A DNA stretch of 64,000 bases from Cohaesibacter gelatinilyticus (GTDB lineage Bacteria > Pseudomonadota > Alphaproteobacteria > Rhizobiales > Cohaesibacteraceae), in NCBI RefSeq assembly GCF_900215605.1, contig NZ_OBEL01000008.1, forward strand, positions 1 to 64,000. The letters are read 5' to 3'. The notes under the pieces are model-generated. The model had not been told where the DNA came from, ran no database searches, and was given only the letters and a program-made list of their open reading frames with translations. Within the stretch, counting starts at the first letter, position 1. Each line of letters opens with the position of its first letter. Made by a program: the position numbers and the translations under genes. Below, one piece after another: positions 59,729-64,000 of this stretch.

Positions 59729-60967
59729 ATGAATGACAAGGTAATTCTCATTATCGGGACATATGACACCAAGAATAATGAGCTCGATTATATCGCATCC
59801 AAGATCCGCGATCAGGGCGGCAAGGTTCTGACCATGGATGTCAGTGTGTTGGGTGACCCGGTCGAGCCAACGGACATCTCCAAGCATGATGTGGCAAAGG
59901 CCGGTGGCATGACCATCGAACAAGTTATTGCCCAGGGCGATGAGAATAAGGCCTTCCGCGTCATGTCCCGTGGTGCAGCCTCCGTTGTGCTGGAAGCCTA
60001 TATGGCCGGGCGCTTTGATGCGATGATTGCCCTTGGTGGCACCATGGGAACCGATCTGGCGCTGGATTGCGCGCAAGCCCTGCCCATGGGTGTGCCGAAA
60101 TATATTGTCTCCACCGTCAGCTTCTCCCCGCTCATCCCGCCCCATCGTCTTGCCGCTGACATTCAGATGATCCTTTGGGCCGGTGGCCTCTATGGCATGA
60201 ATTCCATCTGCAAATCCTCCCTCTCCCAGGCAGCCGGGGCCGTGCTTGGTGCAGCCCGTGCGGTGGAAATGCCAGCCCGTGACAAGCCGATGATCGGCAT
60301 GACCAGCCTTGGTTCTTCTTGCCTTCGATATATGAAAAGCCTGAAACCCGCTTTGGAAGAACGTGGCTTTGAAGTGGCTGTCTTCCATTCCACCGGCATG
60401 GGGGGCATGGCCTTTGAAAAGCTGGCACGAGAAGGCGCCTTTGCCTGCGTGATGGATTTCTCCATGCAAGAATTTGGCAATATGCTGGCGGGATCCTTGG
60501 TCTCCAGCGGCACTGATCGACTGACCAATGCCGGAGCCTCTGGAACCCCGCAGCTTGTTGCAGCTGGCGCGCTGGATTTACTCGATTTTGCAGGCTGGCA
60601 GGAAATCCCCGAACAATATCAGGATCGCCCCTTCCATGAGCATAACCGACTGATCAAGAGCGCCGTCTTCAATGCAGAGGAACGCCGTCAATGGGTGCGT
60701 GAACTGGCCAACCGCTTGAAAGAGGCCAAGGGCCCGACCCACTTCTTCCTCACTGCTGGTGGCGTGGAAGAATGGGACCGCGAAGGTCAGGAAGCCCATG
60801 ATCCGGAGGGTCTGGCGGCTCTGATTGATGAGGCCCGCAAGGTCATACCAGCCGCCTCTGAGATGAGTGATCTCGAGTGCCACATCAATGATCAGGCCTT
60901 CAGCGATGCAGTGCTAGCCAAATTCGATGAATGGCTAGCAAACGGAACCGTCAAATCCGCCATTTAA
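59729..60967 (+). CDS. Tm-1-like ATP-binding domain protein (UPF0261)
   Basis: A 412-residue cytosolic protein of the UPF0261 family. Motifs are ILIIGTYDTKNNELDYIA, MIALGGTMGTDLALDCAQAL, MGVPKYIVSTVSFSPL, MIGMTSLGSSCLRYMKSL and FHSTGMGGMAFEKLA. The N-terminal domain resembles the ATP-binding part of the tomato Tm-1 protein. Biochemical function in bacteria is unsettled. TTGGGAGGACGCA precedes the ATG. It lies 28 bases after the kinase and probably belongs to the operon. Confidence 0.85.
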   Translation: MNDKVILIIGTYDTKNNELDYIASKIRDQGGKVLTMDVSVLGDPVEPTDISKHDVAKAGGMTIEQVIAQGDENKAFRVMSRGAASVVLEAYMAGRFDAMIALGGTMGTDLALDCAQALPMGVPKYIVSTVSFSPLIPPHRLAADIQMILWAGGLYGMNSICKSSLSQAAGAVLGAARAVEMPARDKPMIGMTSLGSSCLRYMKSLKPALEERGFEVAVFHSTGMGGMAFEKLAREGAFACVMDFSMQEFGNMLAGSLVSSGTDRLTNAGASGTPQLVAAGALDLLDFAGWQEIPEQYQDRPFHEHNRLIKSAVFNAEERRQWVRELANRLKEAKGPTHFFLTAGGVEEWDREGQEAHDPEGLAALIDEARKVIPAASEMSDLECHINDQAFSDAVLAKFDEWLANGTVKSAI

Positions 60968-60980
60968 TAAGCCAGCAGGG

Positions 60981-61015
60981 AAGCGCCCGTGCTGGCGACG
61001 ATGCCCCGGGCGCTT
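60981..61015 (+). terminator. Hairpin after the Tm-1-like gene
   Basis: AAGCGCCCG (60981-60989) pairs with CGGGCGCTT (61007-61015) around a 17-nt loop and is followed by GGCTTTG. The T-run is short, so termination may be partial. Confidence 0.55.
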
Positions 61016-61152
61016 GGCTTTGAGCGAAAGGAAGAAAGCAATCCAAAGGGTCGTGCTGTTTAAAGATGGTTGAGAAGCGCAACCTAATATGACACTAATT
61101 GTATGTGTAAATTTCCAGAATGAGTTCCCGCCCTTCAATCAAGTGTCCTACC

Positions 61153-61818
61153 ATGATCAGACTCATCTCTTTCTTCTGCATCAGCTTGTCTCTGGCGATT
61201 GTTGCCAAAGCCGAACGCGCCTTTGTCATTGATGGAGACACCATCATCATTGGCGACATAACCCACCGCCTGCATGGCATTGATGCTCCGGAAGAAGGGC
61301 AATTATGCAAGGCGGGCAAAGACGGTAATTGGCCATGCGGAAAAGCAGCCACGGATGAGATGGTTCGATTGTTGGCAGGTGGAACAGTTCGCTGCCAATC
61401 TCAAGGCAATGACGGCTATGGACGCGAAATATCCATCTGTTCGCTGAATGGAAAAGAGCTCAATCACCATCTGGTCCGCCAAGGTCTGGCCTGGGCATTC
61501 AGGAAATATTCCAACGACTATATCGAAGAAGAAGAGCAGGCCAAATCCGAGGGCGTCGGCATTTGGCGCACCCAAAGCGACCCTGCATGGGCCTATCGGG
61601 AAGAGAAATGGCAGCACGCCATTCAGGCCAGACCGGATGGCTGCCCGATCAAGGGCGACATTTCCGAGCAAGGCCACATCTATCACGTGCCATGGTCACC
61701 CTGGTATTCCGAGATCGAGATCAGCGAAGCCAAGAACGAGCTTTGGTTCTGCACCGAAGCGGAAGCCATTCAGGCCGGTTTCCGCGCGCCCATCTGGCGC
61801 TATCAACCCACCCATTAG
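61153..61818 (+). CDS. Secreted thermonuclease-family protein
   Basis: A protein of about 221 residues. A signal peptide (MIRLISFFCISLSLAIVAKA) precedes an SNase domain: FVIDGDTIIIGDITHRLHGI then DAPEEGQLC, CQSQGNDGYGREISICSL and LVRQGLAWAFRKYSNDYIEE. The calcium- and phosphate-contacting Asp, Arg and Glu residues are present. A C-terminal cysteine-bearing segment (CPIKGDISEQGHIYHVPWSP to WFCTEAEAIQAGFRAP) is the small sunset-type domain often attached to such nucleases. The start at 61120 is also possible. Confidence 0.85.
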   Translation: MIRLISFFCISLSLAIVAKAERAFVIDGDTIIIGDITHRLHGIDAPEEGQLCKAGKDGNWPCGKAATDEMVRLLAGGTVRCQSQGNDGYGREISICSLNGKELNHHLVRQGLAWAFRKYSNDYIEEEEQAKSEGVGIWRTQSDPAWAYREEKWQHAIQARPDGCPIKGDISEQGHIYHVPWSPWYSEIEISEAKNELWFCTEAEAIQAGFRAPIWRYQPTH

Positions 61819-61850
61819 ATGACTGATATCATGATGATCTGATCAGACCG

Positions 61851-63554
61851 CTATTTGGCGAACTTTGGCATCTGATTGATGAGGGTTTGCGAATAGCTAT
61901 GTTGTGGTTGTTCGAACAGAGCTTCCGTCTCCGCTACCTCCACAAGATCCCCATGGCGCATGACGCCGATGCGGTCGCACATCTGACGAATGACCGGCAG
62001 ATCATGGCTGATGAAGAGCAGCGTCAATTTCAGCTCATCCTGCAAATCTTTCAGCAAATTGAGAATCTGGGCCTGGATGGAGACATCCAATGCGCTGGTT
62101 GGCTCATCACAAATCAGGAAGCGCGGGCGCGTTGCCAAGGCTCTTGCAATGGAAATGCGCTGCCGCTGACCCCCTGAAAACTCATGCGGATATTTGCGTG
62201 CAGCATCCTTGCCCAAACCCACCAGCTCCAGAAGATCCATGACAACCTCATTGCGCTCTTCCTTGCTGGAGGCCAGCTTGTTGACAATGATCGGTTCTGC
62301 AACGATTGAGCTGACTTTCATGCGGCCATTGAGGGAAGAATAGGGATCCTGAAACACCATCTGAATGTCACGCCTCAGATCATCCTGTCGTCTGGCCCCT
62401 TCCTTGCCGATCAGGTCCTGACCCGCAAATCGCATGGCCCCACCGCTGGCTGAGTGAATGCCGGTGATGACACGGGCAACGGTCGATTTGCCCGATCCAC
62501 TTTCGCCGACAAGACCAAAGGTTTCCCCTGCCTTGACGTTGAAGCTGATGCCATTGATCGCATCAAGATATTTTCTGTTGCGCTTGAAGAAGGCTTTCTG
62601 CACCACAAAACGCTTATGCAGATCGCTCACTTCCAGCAAATTGACCTGACTGGTATCGAACGCATCCCCCTGCCCCAACCAATGGCTCTGAAGGTCAAAA
62701 TTCTGCAAGGCATTGCCATCGCTCTCTTCAATGGCAACCTTTGGAAAGCGGTCAATCTTCCTGTTGGATGGCGGGACAGCTGCAATCAGGGAACGGGTAT
62801 AGGGCTCCTTCGGATCGCTCATGATCTGCTCGGTATCACCCACCTCAATCAGACGGCCGCGATACATCACGGCGACACGATCAGCCGTTTCGGCAATCAC
62901 ACCCATATCATGGGTGACCAGAATGACCCCGAGATTGCGATCCCGGCACAGATCCTTGATCAGTTGCAGGATCTGCGCCTGAATGGTCACGTCCAGCGCC
63001 GTGGTCGGTTCATCCGCGATGATCAGTTCCGGTTCCACGCACAGTGCCAGTGCAATCACCACGCGCTGACGCATACCGCCGGAAAATTGATGCGGATATT
63101 GCTTGATGCGCACGGCCGGGTCGGGAATGCCGACCTGATCAAGCAGATCCACCGCCCGCTTTCGTGCGTCCTCGCGCGAAATATCGAGATGGGTGAGAAT
63201 GGTCTCCATCAATTGATGCTCGATGGTCTCGATCGGATTGAGCGAGGTCATCGGATCTTGAAAGATCATCGCCACGCGCTTGCCACGAATACAGCGATAA
63301 TCGGCCTTTGAGAGCTGATCAATCCGCTCTCCATGCAACAGGACTTCGCCTTGCACCATCTTGCCGGGCGATTGCAACAGACCCATCACGGCATTGCCGA
63401 CGGTCGATTTGCCTGCGCCGGATTCCCCGACCAGGCCAAGGATTTCCCCTTCCGCGACAGACAGGCTGACATCATCGACCGATGTGAAGACGCCGTGACG
63501 ACCCGGAAATTCCACCCGCATGTTTTTGATATCCAAGAGTGTCATATCAATCAT
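61851..63554 (-). CDS. Peptide-type ABC ATPase with two fused ATPase domains
   Basis: A 567-residue double ATPase (GsiA/YejF-like). Domain 1: Walker A GESGAGKST, signature FSGGMRQR, Walker B LIIADEPTTALD. Domain 2: Walker A GESGSGKST, signature FSGGQRQR, Walker B LICDEPTSALD. Domain 2 lacks the usual oligo_HPY tail, which is common in fused forms. The gene overlaps the upstream permease stop by eight bases (ATGATTGA); an alternative ATG is at 63545. It is the last gene of an operon that starts beyond the window. Confidence 0.9.
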   Translation of the reverse strand: MIDMTLLDIKNMRVEFPGRHGVFTSVDDVSLSVAEGEILGLVGESGAGKSTVGNAVMGLLQSPGKMVQGEVLLHGERIDQLSKADYRCIRGKRVAMIFQDPMTSLNPIETIEHQLMETILTHLDISREDARKRAVDLLDQVGIPDPAVRIKQYPHQFSGGMRQRVVIALALCVEPELIIADEPTTALDVTIQAQILQLIKDLCRDRNLGVILVTHDMGVIAETADRVAVMYRGRLIEVGDTEQIMSDPKEPYTRSLIAAVPPSNRKIDRFPKVAIEESDGNALQNFDLQSHWLGQGDAFDTSQVNLLEVSDLHKRFVVQKAFFKRNRKYLDAINGISFNVKAGETFGLVGESGSGKSTVARVITGIHSASGGAMRFAGQDLIGKEGARRQDDLRRDIQMVFQDPYSSLNGRMKVSSIVAEPIIVNKLASSKEERNEVVMDLLELVGLGKDAARKYPHEFSGGQRQRISIARALATRPRFLICDEPTSALDVSIQAQILNLLKDLQDELKLTLLFISHDLPVIRQMCDRIGVMRHGDLVEVAETEALFEQPQHSYSQTLINQMPKFAK

Positions 63555-64000
63555 CCAATTTCGGGTTTAGGGCGTCGCGCAGCCAGTCACCCAGCAGGTT
63601 TACCGACAAGGCAAGCAGCAACAAGGTGACAGCCGGGAAGAAGAGGATCCACCATTCGCCGGAGAAGAGATATCCTTGCCCGATGCGGATCAACGTCCCC
63701 AAGGAAGGCTCGGTTGGCGGCGCGCCAATTCCAAGGAAACTCAAAGTCGCCTCGGCAATGATGGCCAGTGCCAGTGAGATGGTGGCAATTACCAGCACAG
63801 GCGACAACACATTGGGCAGAATGTGAAGAAAGATGATCGCCGTTGGCTTGCGTCCGACAAGAGCCGCCGCTTCGACATATTCCTTTTTCTTCTCAACCAA
63901 TGCAGCACCGCGCACAACGCGGGCAAACTGCACCCAGTCAGACAGACCGATGGAGATAATCAGAACCCAGATGGCCACCTGATCGCGCATGTCAACAGGT
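63547..64000 (-). CDS. Peptide-type ABC permease (DppC-like), partial
   Basis: The C-terminal 150 residues of a DppC/OppC-type permease; the gene continues past the window's right edge. The EAA loop region is EAAALVGRKPTAIIFLHILP and the end has GIGAPPTEPSLGTLIRIGQG and LLGDWLRDALNPKLDD, as usual for DppC. It forms an operon with the fused ATPase. Together with other, unseen genes it would import oligopeptides or similar compounds. Confidence 0.88.
   Translation of the reverse strand, partial: PVDMRDQVAIWVLIISIGLSDWVQFARVVRGAALVEKKKEYVEAAALVGRKPTAIIFLHILPNVLSPVLVIATISLALAIIAEATLSFLGIGAPPTEPSLGTLIRIGQGYLFSGEWWILFFPAVTLLLLALSVNLLGDWLRDALNPKLDD

Overview
The window reads as chromosomal DNA of an alphaproteobacterium, most likely a marine or host-associated member of the Hyphomicrobiales (a Cohaesibacter-like organism would fit; this is inference). 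The reasons are the many ABC and TTT uptake systems beside catabolic operons, single-domain sugar ABC ATPases, a Rhizobiales-style inositol locus, and a dispersed 45-50 bp palindrome of the type common in this order. I see no rRNA, tRNA, CRISPR array or phage module. Coding density is high and most genes sit in short operons with visible ribosome binding sites.

Layout. 0-4.4 kb: a TorT-like periplasmic sensor, two long palindromes, a small membrane protein, an XRE/MmyB regulator, a nitrilase-family hydrolase and a truncated IS481-type transposase. 4.4-13.3 kb: a visibly more GC-rich block that looks acquired and partly decayed. It holds a broken mlrC, an amidohydrolase, a complete dipeptide-type ABC transporter, an HTH regulator and a frameshifted tail of an FAD oxidoreductase, followed by RidA and an EamA exporter. 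15-20 kb: a sugar ABC transporter (probably inositol) with a LacI regulator. 20-30 kb: mostly single housekeeping or hypothetical genes (TetR, ABA4-like, MAPEG, serine hydrolase, lipoprotein, LysR/EamA, MsrB, intradiol dioxygenase, alpha/beta hydrolase). 30.3-30.6 kb: a 265-bp MITE-like element. 30.7-38.8 kb: two divergent operons for myo-inositol catabolism. 38.8-41.1 kb: a LysR/VOC/SDR cassette flanked by a 25-nt direct repeat. 41.2-41.8 kb: a ParDE-type toxin-antitoxin pair. 41.9-50.2 kb: the homoprotocatechuate (hpa) meta-cleavage cluster with its MarR regulator HpaR. 50.3-61 kb: an IclR-controlled region with aminotransferase, TTT transporter, aldehyde dehydrogenase, phospho-lyase-like PLP enzyme, small-molecule kinase and a Tm-1-like protein. 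61-64 kb: a secreted nuclease and the end of another peptide-type ABC operon that runs off the window.

How the parts work together. The palindrome TGCAACCGGTTGCA occurs upstream of the sugar ABC transporter and again between the divergent inositol operons. A degenerate version precedes the LacI gene, so import and catabolism of inositol probably form one LacI regulon split over two loci. Likewise TTAACATGTTAA-type sites lie between hpaF and hpaR, before the second hpaD, and in weaker form before the AEC transporter. An IclR-type palindrome lies between the IclR gene and the TTT transporter.

The least-described part is 52.7-61 kb. There a carboxylate-type importer, a ChoK/APH-fold kinase, an AGXT2L-type PLP enzyme and an aldehyde dehydrogenase together suggest phosphorylation and then phospho-lyase degradation of an amino alcohol. 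The substrate cannot be read from sequence.
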